From contig NZ_MKCR01000031.1 in NCBI RefSeq assembly GCF_001855565.1, positions 310,001 through 374,000 on the forward strand: a stretch of DNA of 64,000 nucleotides, given 5' to 3'. Origin of the DNA: Chromobacterium amazonense. GTDB taxonomy: Bacteria; Pseudomonadota; Gammaproteobacteria; Burkholderiales; Chromobacteriaceae. The notes under the pieces are model-generated. The model saw only the letters and a program-made list of their open reading frames with translations. It ran no database searches and was not told where the DNA came from. Each line of letters opens with the position of its first letter. Positions within the stretch are counted from its first letter, which is position 1. This document shows positions 15,977 to 24,223 of the stretch, piece after piece. Made by a program: the position numbers and the translations under genes.

Positions 15977-17139
15977 GGAAGGTCTGAACAACCTGCCACG
16001 CAAACAGAAATGCAATTTCTCGCGGGGGCTTCGGTTGCATTAGACCTACCAATTCTAGATCGCGCGCCATGAGGATGACCGGATGCTTCCGGCCATCCGC
16101 CCTTTCAACTCGCCGCCAGCAAGGCCTTTCGCGCCAGCCAGATGTTGGCCAGCCCAAACAGCGTCATCAGTTGCGCGGTATTCTTCTTCAAGCCGCGGTA
16201 GCGTGTTTTCAGGTAGCCAAACTGCTGCTTGATGACCCGAAACGGATGCTCCACTTTGGCCCGAATCTTGGCTTTGACCATTTCGCCCAGCTGGATCTGC
16301 CGGTCGTCGGCTGAATCGGTCAGCGCTTTGCGCTGGCCGGGCCTCATCGCAATCCACCAACGCACCGCTCGCGATTGGTGTTCGGCTCGCTTGTGCACGC
16401 CAGCAAAGCCGGCGTCGCCAAACACATCGATTTCCTCGCCGTGCAACAACTGATCGACCATCGTGACATCCGCCACATTGGCGGGGGTGCCGGCCACGTG
16501 ATGCACCAAGCCGGACTGGGCGTCGACGCCGATATGGGCCTTCATGCCGAAGTACCACTGATTGCCCTTCTTGGTTTGATGCATGTCCGGATCGCGCTCG
16601 CCCTGAGCGTTTTTGGTGGAGCTGGGCGCGTGGATCAGGGTGGCATCGACGATGGTGCCTTGCTTCAACATCAGCCCTTTGTCGCAGAGATGCTGGTGGA
16701 TGGCGGTAAACAGAGCGTGGGTCAGCTGGTGCTTTTCCAGCAGATGGCGGAAGTTCAGCAGGGTGGTTTCGTCCGGGACGGCGTCCAGGGAGAGGCCGGC
16801 GAACTGGCGCATGGAGGCGATCTCGTACAGGCTTTCTTCCATGGCGGGATCGGACAGGCTGTACCAGTGCTGCAGGCAGTAGACGCGCAGCATGGCGGAC
16901 AACGGGTAGGGGCGGCGACCGTTGCCAGGCTTGGGATACACTGGATCGATGACGGCTTCGAGCTGCGCCCAAGGCATGACCTGATCCATCTCTGTCAGAA
17001 AGATTTCGCGGCGGGTGCGCTTCTTCTTAGCGGCGAGTTCGAGATCGGTGAAGGTCATCTGCTGTCGCATGCTGGCGTCCTGGATCTGACTGAGGGGGAG
17101 TCAGTTTACGGGAAGATTGGAGACTTGTTCAGACCTTCC
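15977..17139 (-). mobile_element. IS5-family insertion sequence
   Basis: 1163 bp. Perfect 15-bp terminal inverted repeats (GGAAGGTCTGAACAA at 15977-15991 and its complement at 17125-17139) flanked by a 4-bp direct repeat TTAG (15973-15976 and 17140-17143). One transposase gene on the minus strand. The intact duplication and ends indicate a fairly recent insertion into the tail-fibre gene. Confidence 0.95.
16105..17070 (-). CDS. IS5-family transposase
   Basis: 321 codons in one frame (MRQQMTFTDLELAAKKK...). Catalytic DDE residues are visible: Asp in TIVDATLIHAPS, Asp in VFGDAGFAG, and Glu in KVEHPFRVIKQQFGY. The N-terminal domain (MDQVMPWAQLEAVIDPVYPK) is typical of the IS5 group. It cuts and pastes the surrounding 1163-bp element. 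No frameshift or stop is seen, so it should be active. Confidence 0.93.
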   Translation of the reverse strand: MRQQMTFTDLELAAKKKRTRREIFLTEMDQVMPWAQLEAVIDPVYPKPGNGRRPYPLSAMLRVYCLQHWYSLSDPAMEESLYEIASMRQFAGLSLDAVPDETTLLNFRHLLEKHQLTHALFTAIHQHLCDKGLMLKQGTIVDATLIHAPSSTKNAQGERDPDMHQTKKGNQWYFGMKAHIGVDAQSGLVHHVAGTPANVADVTMVDQLLHGEEIDVFGDAGFAGVHKRAEHQSRAVRWWIAMRPGQRKALTDSADDRQIQLGEMVKAKIRAKVEHPFRVIKQQFGYLKTRYRGLKKNTAQLMTLFGLANIWLARKALLAAS

Positions 17140-17317
17140 TTAGGAAGTCGTAGCTACAACGTCACCTCATCGTGCCCGGTCAAGATCAATGTATTCAACG
17201 CCGAATCGGGAAACTTGGTTTTCAGCGATGGTCGGCCCGAGTTCGAAATCCGGCTCGATGCAATGACTGCTGTATCGAGTGGCATGATTCCTAATGGCTT
17301 TCTGAGAGGGGTGTGAT

Positions 17318-17560
17318 ATGGAACAGCAAATCACTGAACAATTGGTTGCGGGTTTTCGTGAGGCCCAGCTACGGGAGTTGCGCCAACGGCGTGACGTGCT
17401 GTTGCGTGCCTGCGACTGGACGCAAATGGCGGATGTTGTGCTGACAGAAGAACAAAAAGCAGCGTGGCAAACTTATCGCAAGGCGCTACGAGATTTGCCG
17501 GAAACGACGGTGAACTTGGATAAGGTGGCGTGGCCCACTGCACCGACCCCATCGCGTTAA
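17318..17560 (+). CDS. Tail-fibre assembly / phage tail chaperone-like protein
   Basis: 80 codons (MEQQITEQLVAGFREAQLRELRQRRD...). The central segment RDVLLRACDWTQMADVVLTEEQKAAWQTYRKALRDLP is typical of the small phage tail assembly chaperones encoded just after tail-fibre genes. It starts one base after the fibre stop. It would assist fibre folding; with the fibre gene broken its client is missing. A hairpin terminator, itself split by a MITE, follows. Confidence 0.8.
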   Translation: MEQQITEQLVAGFREAQLRELRQRRDVLLRACDWTQMADVVLTEEQKAAWQTYRKALRDLPETTVNLDKVAWPTAPTPSR

Positions 17561-17590
17561 GCACCTACTTCAAAAAGCCCCGCACCCGCG

Positions 17591-17714
17591 GCAATGCCGT
17601 TCACTTAAGGATTTTCGGGCGACTTTTCTGGCCTTGAGAGCACAGGAATCCACAAAAAAAGCACCGTTTCCCATGCATGGAGACGGTGCTTTTCTCTTAA
17701 GTGAACGGCATTAC
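17591..17714. mobile_element. MITE copy 1, inserted in a terminator loop
   Basis: 124 bp without coding capacity. Terminal inverted repeats share AATGCCGTTCACTTAAG; the outermost two bases differ between ends. A 10-bp direct repeat CGCACCCGCG flanks it (17581-17590, 17715-17724). Joining the flanks restores a perfect hairpin: 9-bp stem AAGCCCCGC, loop ACCC, complement, then TT. The inserted DNA carries its own hairpin, AGCACCGT...ACGGTGCT, flanked by A- and T-runs. A nearly identical copy lies inverted at 49069-49192. End structure and 10-bp duplication resemble IS4/IS231-type elements (inference). Confidence 0.9.
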
Positions 17715-17752
17715 CGCACCCGCGGGGCTTGTTCATTGCCGGCTGGCCGCTA

Positions 17753-17959
17753 TCAAGCGGCCTGTTGTTCGATCTGCTCCGCCTCATATTTCAGCGCCGC
17801 GGCGGCGCTGACGGCGAAGAAGTGGATCGACGGGTCTTCATGATGGCTGGCGAAGGTCTCGCCCAAGTGCGCCAGGCAAACGCAGAGGTTTTCCAGCGTC
17901 TCGCGCGGGTCATGTCCGATCAGGGGATTCAAGGTGTTGGCAATAGAACGATTGTGCAT
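17753..17959 (-). CDS. Small hypothetical protein
   Basis: 68 codons from ATG at 17959 (MHNRSIANTLNPLIGHD) behind GAGG; an in-frame ATG twelve bases earlier is possible. The middle (DPRETLENLCVCLAHLGETFASHHEDPSIHFFAVSAAAALKYEAEQIEQQ) is probably helical and recalls short accessory proteins of unknown function in Pseudomonas-type genomes; I do not recognise a named family with confidence. It is codirectional with, and just downstream of, the LuxR-type regulator gene in the slot where P2 carries Z/fun. Confidence 0.6.
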   Translation of the reverse strand: MHNRSIANTLNPLIGHDPRETLENLCVCLAHLGETFASHHEDPSIHFFAVSAAAALKYEAEQIEQQAA

Positions 17960-18011
17960 TTCTAACCTCATTTATTATTGAATCAGGCAATTAAATGCCA
18001 AGTCGTTATTT

Positions 18012-18467
18012 TTACGAAATCGTTACAGGTTTGATATTGGCGTTTAAGCCAATGCGCTGCATAACCTCCGGCAAAAAAATGTGCGCCACCAGCACGCGCG
18101 CATCCCGCCGTTTGCCCGCCTCAGATTTAAACCCAAGTTTTCTAAAGGAATTTTCCACATGCGCGCGGATGGTGCGCTCGGTAATGCCCAGCGCCTGCGC
18201 CGCCTCACGGTAGCTGCGCCCGGCGGCGATAAGTAAAACTACGGACACCTCGGCATCGCTTAACTGTCCCAATTGCCGGGCCTGCACCTGCTGCCGCAAT
18301 GCGGCGTCCGCCAGCACCTGCCGCAAGTCCTCTGCCAGCCGGGTCCGCAGATGCGCCGGCGCATCCTCTTTCGCTATTTCCGCGATGACATCCAACAACG
18401 TGAGCATATCCCGCGCGTCCGCCCTGTCCAGAAAACGCTGGATCAGGTCGGAGACGGGAAAGGGCAT
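18012..18467 (-). CDS. LuxR-type HTH transcriptional regulator
   Basis: 151 codons from ATG at 18467 (MPFPVSDLIQRFLD); a TTG at 18491 would add eight residues. The C-terminal GerE/LuxR helix-turn-helix spans about 68-115 (LSDAEVSVVLLIAAGRSYREAAQALGITERTIRAHVENSFRKLGFK). The N-terminal ~65 residues are too short for an autoinducer or receiver domain and look helical. It is transcribed against the late operon, between tail chaperone and sheath genes, a position used by P2-like phages for accessory genes. Target unknown; it might control phage or host genes in the lysogen. Confidence 0.8.
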   Translation of the reverse strand: MPFPVSDLIQRFLDRADARDMLTLLDVIAEIAKEDAPAHLRTRLAEDLRQVLADAALRQQVQARQLGQLSDAEVSVVLLIAAGRSYREAAQALGITERTIRAHVENSFRKLGFKSEAGKRRDARVLVAHIFLPEVMQRIGLNANIKPVTIS

Positions 18468-18504
18468 GTTCTTACGTAGAAATACGGTCAAATTCTATGC
18501 TAGG

Positions 18505-18525
18505 TTGTGGCGCGGCCTGATACAA
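18505..18525. promoter_or_regulatory. Candidate Ogr-type late-promoter dyad before FI
   Basis: TTGTG, 11 bases, TACAA (four of five positions symmetric), 68 nt upstream of the FI start. Corresponds in place to the P2 F promoter and in sequence to the dyads before O and V. Confidence 0.58.
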
Positions 18526-18592
18526 CAAGCACCGCTCGCGCCGGAATATCACGCGGGGCAACATGCTCAGAACCTCACCCGGAGACTGAGAC

Positions 18593-19765
18593 ATGCCCCA
18601 GGACTACCACCACGGCGTCCGCGTGCTGGAAATCAACACCGGCACGCGCCCCATTCGCACCATTTCCACCGCCGTCATCGGCATGGTCTGCACCGCGGAC
18701 GATGCCGACCCTGCCGCCTTCCCGCTCGATGCCCCGGTTTTGTTGACCGACGTGCAAGCCGCCATCGGCAAGGCCGGGGTCAAAGGCACCCTGGCCGCCA
18801 GCCTGCAAGCCATCGCCGACAACGCCAGCCCGCTGGTGGTGGTGGTGCGCGTCAAAACCGGCAAGGACGCGGCGGAACAAAACAGCCTGATCATCGGCAC
18901 GACGACAGCCAGCGGCCAAAACACTGGCCTCAAGGCGCTGCTCAGCGCCCAGCAGCGCGTCGGCGTGCGCCCGCGCATCCTGGGCGTGCCGGCGCTGGAT
19001 ACCCTGCCGGTGGCCACCGAGCTGGCCGCCCTCGCCGCCAAGCTGCGCGCCTTCGGCTACGTCAGCGCCAACGGCTGCAAGACCAAGGAAGACGCCGCCG
19101 CATACCGGCAAAACATTGGCCAGCGCGAGCTGATGGTCATCTGGCCGGACTTCACCGCCTGGGACGGCGCGGCCAACAAGGACATGCCCGCCCCTGCCGT
19201 CGCCCGCGCCCTGGGCCTGCGCGCCATGCTGGACGAAACCCAGGGCTGGCATAAGACGCTGTCCAATGTGGTGGTGCAAGGCGTCACCGGCATCAGCCAG
19301 GATGTTTACTGGGACTTGCAGAACCCGGCCACCGACGCCGGCTTCCTCAACGAAAAATCCATCACCACCCTGATCCGCCGCGACGGCTTCCGCTTTTGGG
19401 GCAGCCGGACGTGCAGCGACGATCCGCTGTTCGCGTTCGAGTCCTACACCCGCACCGCCCAGGTGCTGGCCGACACCCTGGCGGAAGCGCATATGTGGGC
19501 CATGGATAAGCCGCTCACGCCCACGCTAGTGAAAGACATCGTGGACGGCGTCAACGCCAAGGGCCGCGAGCTGGTGACCAATGGCTACTTGCTGGGCTTT
19601 ACCTGCTGGTACGACGCCACCGTCAACGACAAGGACACGCTCAAGACCGGCAAGCTGGCCATCGACTACGACTACACCCCCATCCCGCCGCTGGAAAACC
19701 TGATGCTGCGCCAACGCATCACCGACCGCTACCTGATCGACTTCGCGTCCAAGGTCAACGGCTAA
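18593..19765 (+). CDS. FI: Contractile tail sheath protein (P2 gpFI family)
   Basis: 390 codons (P2 FI about 396). Strong family match: N-terminal HGVRVLEINTGTRPIRTISTAVIGMV, the C-terminal RTCSDDPLFAFESYTRTAQVLADTL and LKTGKLAIDYDYTPIPPLENLML. It forms the contractile outer sheath around the FII tube. The start at 18593 follows GGAGACTGAGAC. Confidence 0.95.
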   Translation: MPQDYHHGVRVLEINTGTRPIRTISTAVIGMVCTADDADPAAFPLDAPVLLTDVQAAIGKAGVKGTLAASLQAIADNASPLVVVVRVKTGKDAAEQNSLIIGTTTASGQNTGLKALLSAQQRVGVRPRILGVPALDTLPVATELAALAAKLRAFGYVSANGCKTKEDAAAYRQNIGQRELMVIWPDFTAWDGAANKDMPAPAVARALGLRAMLDETQGWHKTLSNVVVQGVTGISQDVYWDLQNPATDAGFLNEKSITTLIRRDGFRFWGSRTCSDDPLFAFESYTRTAQVLADTLAEAHMWAMDKPLTPTLVKDIVDGVNAKGRELVTNGYLLGFTCWYDATVNDKDTLKTGKLAIDYDYTPIPPLENLMLRQRITDRYLIDFASKVNG

Positions 19766-19777
19766 CAGGAGACAACC

Positions 19778-20290
19778 ATGGCCGCACTGCCGCGCACCCT
19801 GCGCAAATTCAACCTGTTCAACGACGGCATGTCCTTCATTGCCGAATGCCTGTCGGTCAAGCTGCCGGCGCTCAAGATGAAAACCGAGGACTACACCGGC
19901 GCCGGCATGATCGGCCCAGTGGCGCTGCTCAAGGGCGTGGAAAAGCTGGAGATGGAACACACCTACAACGGCCCCATTCCGGAAATCATCGCCACCTTCG
20001 GCGCGGAAAAACACGACGCCGCCAAGCTGCGCTGGATGGGCAGCTATTCAAACGAAGCCACCGGCGAAAGCCACGCCGTGGAAATCGTCGCCGCCGGCCG
20101 CCATAACGAGCTGGACTCCGGCGACGCCAAGGCCGGCGAGAACGGCGAATTCAAAGTTAAGACCGACCTGACCTACCTGAAATGGATCATGGACGGCAAA
20201 GAGCTGATCGAAATCGACATCGTAAACGACGTGTTCAAAGTGGCCGGCCAAGACCGCATGGCCCAGCACCGCGCCAATGTCGGCCTGTAA
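19778..20290 (+). CDS. FII: Tail tube protein (P2 gpFII family)
   Basis: 170 codons (P2 FII about 172). Typical start MAALPRTLRKFNLFNDGMSF and end YLKWIMDGKELIEIDIVNDVFKVAG. Forms the inner tail tube polymerised on the tape measure. Good ribosome-binding site (ACAGGAGACAACC). Confidence 0.95.
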   Translation: MAALPRTLRKFNLFNDGMSFIAECLSVKLPALKMKTEDYTGAGMIGPVALLKGVEKLEMEHTYNGPIPEIIATFGAEKHDAAKLRWMGSYSNEATGESHAVEIVAAGRHNELDSGDAKAGENGEFKVKTDLTYLKWIMDGKELIEIDIVNDVFKVAGQDRMAQHRANVGL

Positions 20291-20315
20291 CCCCCATTTC
20301 TAGGAACCCCAAGCC

Positions 20316-20612
20316 ATGAATGAAAACACCATCCAGCTGGACGCCCCCATCCAACGCGGCGAAACCAAGATCGAAGCCATCGAACTGCGCCGCCCCGGCG
20401 CTGGCGAGCTGCGCGGCCTCAAGCTGGCCGACGTGCTGCAGCTGGACGTAGACGCCGCCATCAAGCTGCTGCCGCGCCTGTCCATGCCGGCGCTGACGGA
20501 GGAAGAAGCCAAGCGCCTGGACCCGGCCGACCTGCTGCAATGCGCCACCGTGGTGGTCGGTTTTTTGTTGAAGAAATCGGAGCAGCCCGCCAGCCTCTCC
20601 CCGGCAGCGTAG
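20316..20612 (+). CDS. E: Tail assembly chaperone E (P2 gpE family)
   Basis: 98 codons (P2 E about 91). Starts MNENTIQLDAPIQRGETKIEAIELRRP and contains the GELRGLKLADVLQLDVDAAIKLLPRLS region of the family. It binds the tape measure during tail assembly. Near its 3' end is the slippery heptamer T-TTT-TTG that yields the E+E' extension. Confidence 0.92.
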   Translation: MNENTIQLDAPIQRGETKIEAIELRRPGAGELRGLKLADVLQLDVDAAIKLLPRLSMPALTEEEAKRLDPADLLQCATVVVGFLLKKSEQPASLSPAA

Positions 20613-20743
20613 ACGACGCCATCGCCGATATCGCCACCATATTTCATTGGCCGCCCTCGGCCTATAGCGCCATGCCGCTGGCCGAGCTGGCCAGCTGGCG
20701 CGAGGCGGCCCGCCTAAGATCAGGAGCCGCCGACGATGAATAG
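20316..20743 (+). CDS. E': Tail assembly protein E+E' (product of -1 frameshift)
   Basis: Predicted fusion of the first part of E (to the slippery site at 20561-20567) with the -1 frame ending at 20743. The E' part reads ...DDAIADIATIFHWPPSAYSAMPLAELASWREAARLRSGAADDE, with the HWPPSAYSAMPLAELASW pattern of P2-like E' proteins. E and E+E' are both needed for tail tube assembly in P2. The E' stop overlaps the tape-measure start by eight bases. Confidence 0.82.
20561..20567 (+). promoter_or_regulatory. -1 ribosomal frameshift site (T TTT TTG) in E
   Basis: The zero frame reads GGT TTT TTG, so the heptamer T TTT TTG is in the correct phase for a -1 slip. After slipping, translation continues as VEEIGAARQPLPGSVDDAI... 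to 20743. P2 uses the same heptamer to make E+E'. Confidence 0.85.
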
Positions 20744-23700
20744 CCAGCTGAAAATCGAAGTGCTGCTGGCGGCCGTGGACAAACTGACCCGGCCGCTCAA
20801 GCAGGCCATGGCCGGCAACCAAGCGCTGGCGCGCGCGGTGAAGGAAAGCCGGGACCAGCTCAAAGGCCTGGAAAAAACCCAGAAGCAGCTGGACGGCTTC
20901 AACCGCCTGCGCCAAGAGTCCCAAACCAGCACTGCTGCCCTGCATGCCTCGCGCCAGGCGCTGGACCAGCACCGCCGCGCTCAAGGGTTGGCCAAGTCCG
21001 AATTGAGCCTGATCGCTACCAAGCTCAAGACCGCCGAGAAGCGCTACCACGACCTCAACGAATCCCTGGTCAAATACCCCAAGCTATCCGCCAACTACGC
21101 CGGCGCCATCGCCAAGCAGCGCTATGAGCTGGAACAGCTGCAGCTTGAGCACGCCCGGCAAAAGAACGTCATCCGCAAATCTCAAGAGGCCATCAAGACC
21201 GAAGAGCAAGCGCTGCGCGCCAACACCGCCCGCCGCAAAGAACTAGCCGCCGCCTTGGCAGACTCCCGCCAGCAGCTGGGCCAAGCCGGCATGCATACGT
21301 CCAAGCTGGCCCAGCATCAAGCCCAACTCAAAGCGGCCACCGCTGCCGCTGCCGCTGCCGCCGCGCTGGATAAGCAAAGCGCCGCGCTGGAGCGCGCCAA
21401 CAAACGCCAGCAAGCGTTCATCGCCGCCCGCGCGCGCTACGACAAAACCCTGGCCGCGCGCGACAAGATCGCCAGTACAGGCGCAAAGGCTGTTGCCGGT
21501 GGCGCGGCCATCGGCGCCACCATGGCCATGCCGGTGATGGCCTACGCCCAGGCCGAAGACGCCGCCACCCAGCTGAAAGGCGCGATGATGCGTGCCGGCG
21601 GCGTCATCCCGCCGGAGTTCGAGCAGATCAACCGCCTGGCGGAAAAGCTGGGCGACCGCCTGCCCGGCACCACCGCCGATTTCCAGAACATGATGACCAT
21701 GCTGCAGCGCCAGGGCATGAGCGCGCAGTCTGTGCTGGGCGGCCTGGGCGAAGCCGCGGCTTACCTGGGCGTGCAGCTCAAGATGACGCCGGAGGCCGCG
21801 GCGGAATTCACCGCCAAGCTGCAAGACGCCACCCGCACCAGCGAAAAAGACATGATGGGCCTGGTGGACATGATCCAGCGCGGCTTTTACGCCGGCGTAG
21901 ACCCGGACAACATGCTGGAAGCCTACAAGGGCTTGGGCGCGGCCATGGACATGATGCGCGTCAAAGGGCTGGAAGGCGCCAAAGCCTTCGCCCCCTTCGT
22001 GGTGATGATGGATCAGGCCGGCATGCGCGGCGAGTCAGCCGGCAACGCCATTCGCAAAGTCATTGCGGCCAGCCTGAACGTGGACAAGATCAAGAAGGTG
22101 CAGCAGAACCTGCGCAAGCAAAAAGGCATTGCGCTGGATCTGGACTTCACCAACGGCAAGGGCGAGTTTGGCGGCCTGGACAAGCTCATGTCCCAGTTGA
22201 CCAAGCTGCAAAAACTGGACACGGTAAATCGCCTGGCCGTGTTGAAAGACATCTTTGGCGACGACAAAGAAACCAACGAAGTCCTATCCAAGATCATCGA
22301 AAAGGGCAAGGAAGGTTACGACGATGTTGTGCAGAACCTAGCAGCCCAAGCCAGCCTGCAGCAGCGCGTCAACCAGCAGCTTGGCACCCTGAAAAACCTA
22401 TGGGACGCCGCATCCGGCACCTTCACCAATGCCATGGTGCGCTTTGGCGAAGCCATTAGCCCGGAGCTGAAGGCGGCCTCTGAATGGATTGGCAAGCTGT
22501 CGGAAAGGCTGGGCGAGTGGGCCAAGGCCAACCCGGAGCTGGCCAACGCCATCATGAAAACCCTGGCCATCGTCGGCCTGCTGCTGGCCGGCTTGGGCGG
22601 GTTGGCGCTGGCAGCTGCCGCCATCATCGGGCCGTTCGCCATGTTGGGCCTGGTCATGTCCAAGGCATCCATCGTCATCGGCTCGCTGGGCGGCATCTTC
22701 GGCCTGCTTCGCGGCGCGTTATCCCTGCTGGGTGGCGCGCTGGGCATGGCCGCCAAGGCCATGATGTTCCTCGGCCGCGTGTTCCTGATGAATCCCATTG
22801 GGCTGGTGGTCACCGCCATTGCAGCGGCAGCCTATTTCATTTGGCGCAATTGGGATTGGATCGGCCCCAAGTTCGCCGCGCTGTGGAATGGCATCAAGGA
22901 TGTGTTCTCTACCGTCTGCGGCTGGATCACTGGCTACCTGATGAACTGGACGCCGGTTGGCTTCATCGTTCGGCATTGGGAAGACCTGTGCAAGATCACC
23001 GCCGCGCTGTGGGACCGCTTCAAGGGCATCGTCTTTGCTGCTGGCGGCGCGCTGGTGGCGTACTTCCTCAACTGGACGCCACCGGGCTTGATCATCAAGC
23101 ATTGGGACAGCATCCAGGCAGGCGCGCGGGCGGCTTGGGACTGGATCAGCGCCAAGGTGACTGGCGCTGGGCAAATCATCGCCGATTACTTCATGGGCTG
23201 GACGCTGTACGGCGTCATCGTCCGCCATTGGGATCAGATCACCGGCTTCCTGGGCAGCCTGGGCGCGCGGCTGGCCGACCTGGGCCGTATGGCCATGGAT
23301 GGGCTGATCGGCGGCATCATGAGCAAGCTGGAAGCCTTGCGCAACGCCATCAGCGGCGTGGGCGATGGCGTCATCAACTGGCTCAAGATCAAGCTGGACA
23401 TCCATAGCCCGTCCCGCGTCATGGCCCAGCTGGGCGGCTTCACCATGGCCGGTCTGGAACAAGGCATAGACAAGGGCCAGGCCGGGCCGCTGGCCAGCAT
23501 GCGCGAAGCTGCCAAAAAGCTCACCGCCGCCGGCGCCGGCATCGCCATCGCCACCGCACCCGCCATGGCCGGCCAACTGGACCACCGCCCGCCGCTGCGC
23601 GCCAGCACGCCGGCCGCGCCCGCCCTGCAGCCGATTTTCCATATCAACATCCACGCCGCGCCGGGCATGAACGAGCAACAGCTCGCCGCCCTGGTGCAGC

Positions 23701-23780
23701 GCCAAGTGACGCAGGCGCTGGCCCAGGCCGCCAGCCAGCAAGCCGCCGCGCGCCGTTCCCGCTTTGGAGACTTCGACTAA
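20736..23780 (+). CDS. T: Tail tape measure protein (P2 gpT family)
   Basis: 1014 codons (P2 T about 815), setting the tail length. Residues about 5-240 are predicted coiled coil with many Gln/Lys/Ala. A hydrophobic segment follows near 250-270 (ASTGAKAVAGGAAIGATMAMPVMAYA), then the phage tail tape measure domain (about 270-560), further hydrophobic stretches around 600-690, and a Trp-rich repeat region (FLNWTPPGLIIKHWD-like units). The C-terminus ends HSPSRVMAQLGGFTMAGLEQGI and a Gln/Ala tail. Longer than P2, so a longer tail is expected. Confidence 0.94.
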   Translation: MNSQLKIEVLLAAVDKLTRPLKQAMAGNQALARAVKESRDQLKGLEKTQKQLDGFNRLRQESQTSTAALHASRQALDQHRRAQGLAKSELSLIATKLKTAEKRYHDLNESLVKYPKLSANYAGAIAKQRYELEQLQLEHARQKNVIRKSQEAIKTEEQALRANTARRKELAAALADSRQQLGQAGMHTSKLAQHQAQLKAATAAAAAAAALDKQSAALERANKRQQAFIAARARYDKTLAARDKIASTGAKAVAGGAAIGATMAMPVMAYAQAEDAATQLKGAMMRAGGVIPPEFEQINRLAEKLGDRLPGTTADFQNMMTMLQRQGMSAQSVLGGLGEAAAYLGVQLKMTPEAAAEFTAKLQDATRTSEKDMMGLVDMIQRGFYAGVDPDNMLEAYKGLGAAMDMMRVKGLEGAKAFAPFVVMMDQAGMRGESAGNAIRKVIAASLNVDKIKKVQQNLRKQKGIALDLDFTNGKGEFGGLDKLMSQLTKLQKLDTVNRLAVLKDIFGDDKETNEVLSKIIEKGKEGYDDVVQNLAAQASLQQRVNQQLGTLKNLWDAASGTFTNAMVRFGEAISPELKAASEWIGKLSERLGEWAKANPELANAIMKTLAIVGLLLAGLGGLALAAAAIIGPFAMLGLVMSKASIVIGSLGGIFGLLRGALSLLGGALGMAAKAMMFLGRVFLMNPIGLVVTAIAAAAYFIWRNWDWIGPKFAALWNGIKDVFSTVCGWITGYLMNWTPVGFIVRHWEDLCKITAALWDRFKGIVFAAGGALVAYFLNWTPPGLIIKHWDSIQAGARAAWDWISAKVTGAGQIIADYFMGWTLYGVIVRHWDQITGFLGSLGARLADLGRMAMDGLIGGIMSKLEALRNAISGVGDGVINWLKIKLDIHSPSRVMAQLGGFTMAGLEQGIDKGQAGPLASMREAAKKLTAAGAGIAIATAPAMAGQLDHRPPLRASTPAAPALQPIFHINIHAAPGMNEQQLAALVQRQVTQALAQAASQQAAARRSRFGDFD

Positions 23781-24223
23781 TGCTAGGCATGCCGATGATG
23801 GCCCTGGGCCTGTTCGTGTTCACGCTGGACACCCTGCCCTATCAGGATTTCAAACAGCAATACGGCTGGCGCTGGCCTAGCAATAGCCGCGTTGGGCTGC
23901 GTCCCGCGTATCAGTTCCTGGGGCCGGACGAAGAGTGCATCACCCTGTCAGGCCGGCTGATGCCGGAGCTAACCGGCGGCGAAACCGCCCTCAGCCTGCT
24001 GCGCCTGATGGCGGACCAAGGCCGCGCCTGGCCACTGATCGAAGGCACCGGCACGCTATACGGCTATTTTGTGGTGGAGAAGATGGACATCAGCCGGCAG
24101 GAGTTTTTCAGCGACGGCGCGGCCAGGTGCATAGACTTCACCCTGTCGCTCAAGCGCGTGGACGATCAGCTGCTAGACCTGCTCGGCACCGTCACCCACG
24201 CCATGCTGGAGCTGATCCAATGA
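23780..24223 (+). CDS. U: Tail protein U (P2 gpU family)
   Basis: 147 codons (P2 U about 159). Family start MLGMPMMALGLFVFTLDTLPYQDFKQ followed by WRWPSNSRVGLRPAYQFLGPDEECITLSG. Located at the baseplate/tail junction. The start overlaps the T stop (TAATG) and the stop overlaps the D start (ATGA). Confidence 0.93.
   Translation: MLGMPMMALGLFVFTLDTLPYQDFKQQYGWRWPSNSRVGLRPAYQFLGPDEECITLSGRLMPELTGGETALSLLRLMADQGRAWPLIEGTGTLYGYFVVEKMDISRQEFFSDGAARCIDFTLSLKRVDDQLLDLLGTVTHAMLELIQ

Larger units (their letters stand above)
15510..17316 (+). pseudogene. Tail-fibre/adsorption protein gene, frameshifted and split by IS5-family element
   Basis: Three pieces. The first (15510-15656, 48 codons, MSLESSIADLVRASTDLT...) ends at TGA. 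A second open frame, +1 relative to it, runs from near 15640 to the IS at 15976 (VLRDEFASILVHEIRVEG...TAYGMKAVVWLL). The third (17144-17316) continues after the IS (GSRSYNVTSSCPVKINV...GFLRGV). Removing the IS and one copy of its 4-bp duplication joins pieces two and three in frame and ends at 17316. The shift between pieces one and two, around 15640, looks like a separate earlier indel. The product was probably the receptor-binding fibre. A tail chaperone gene follows two bases later. Confidence 0.8.
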
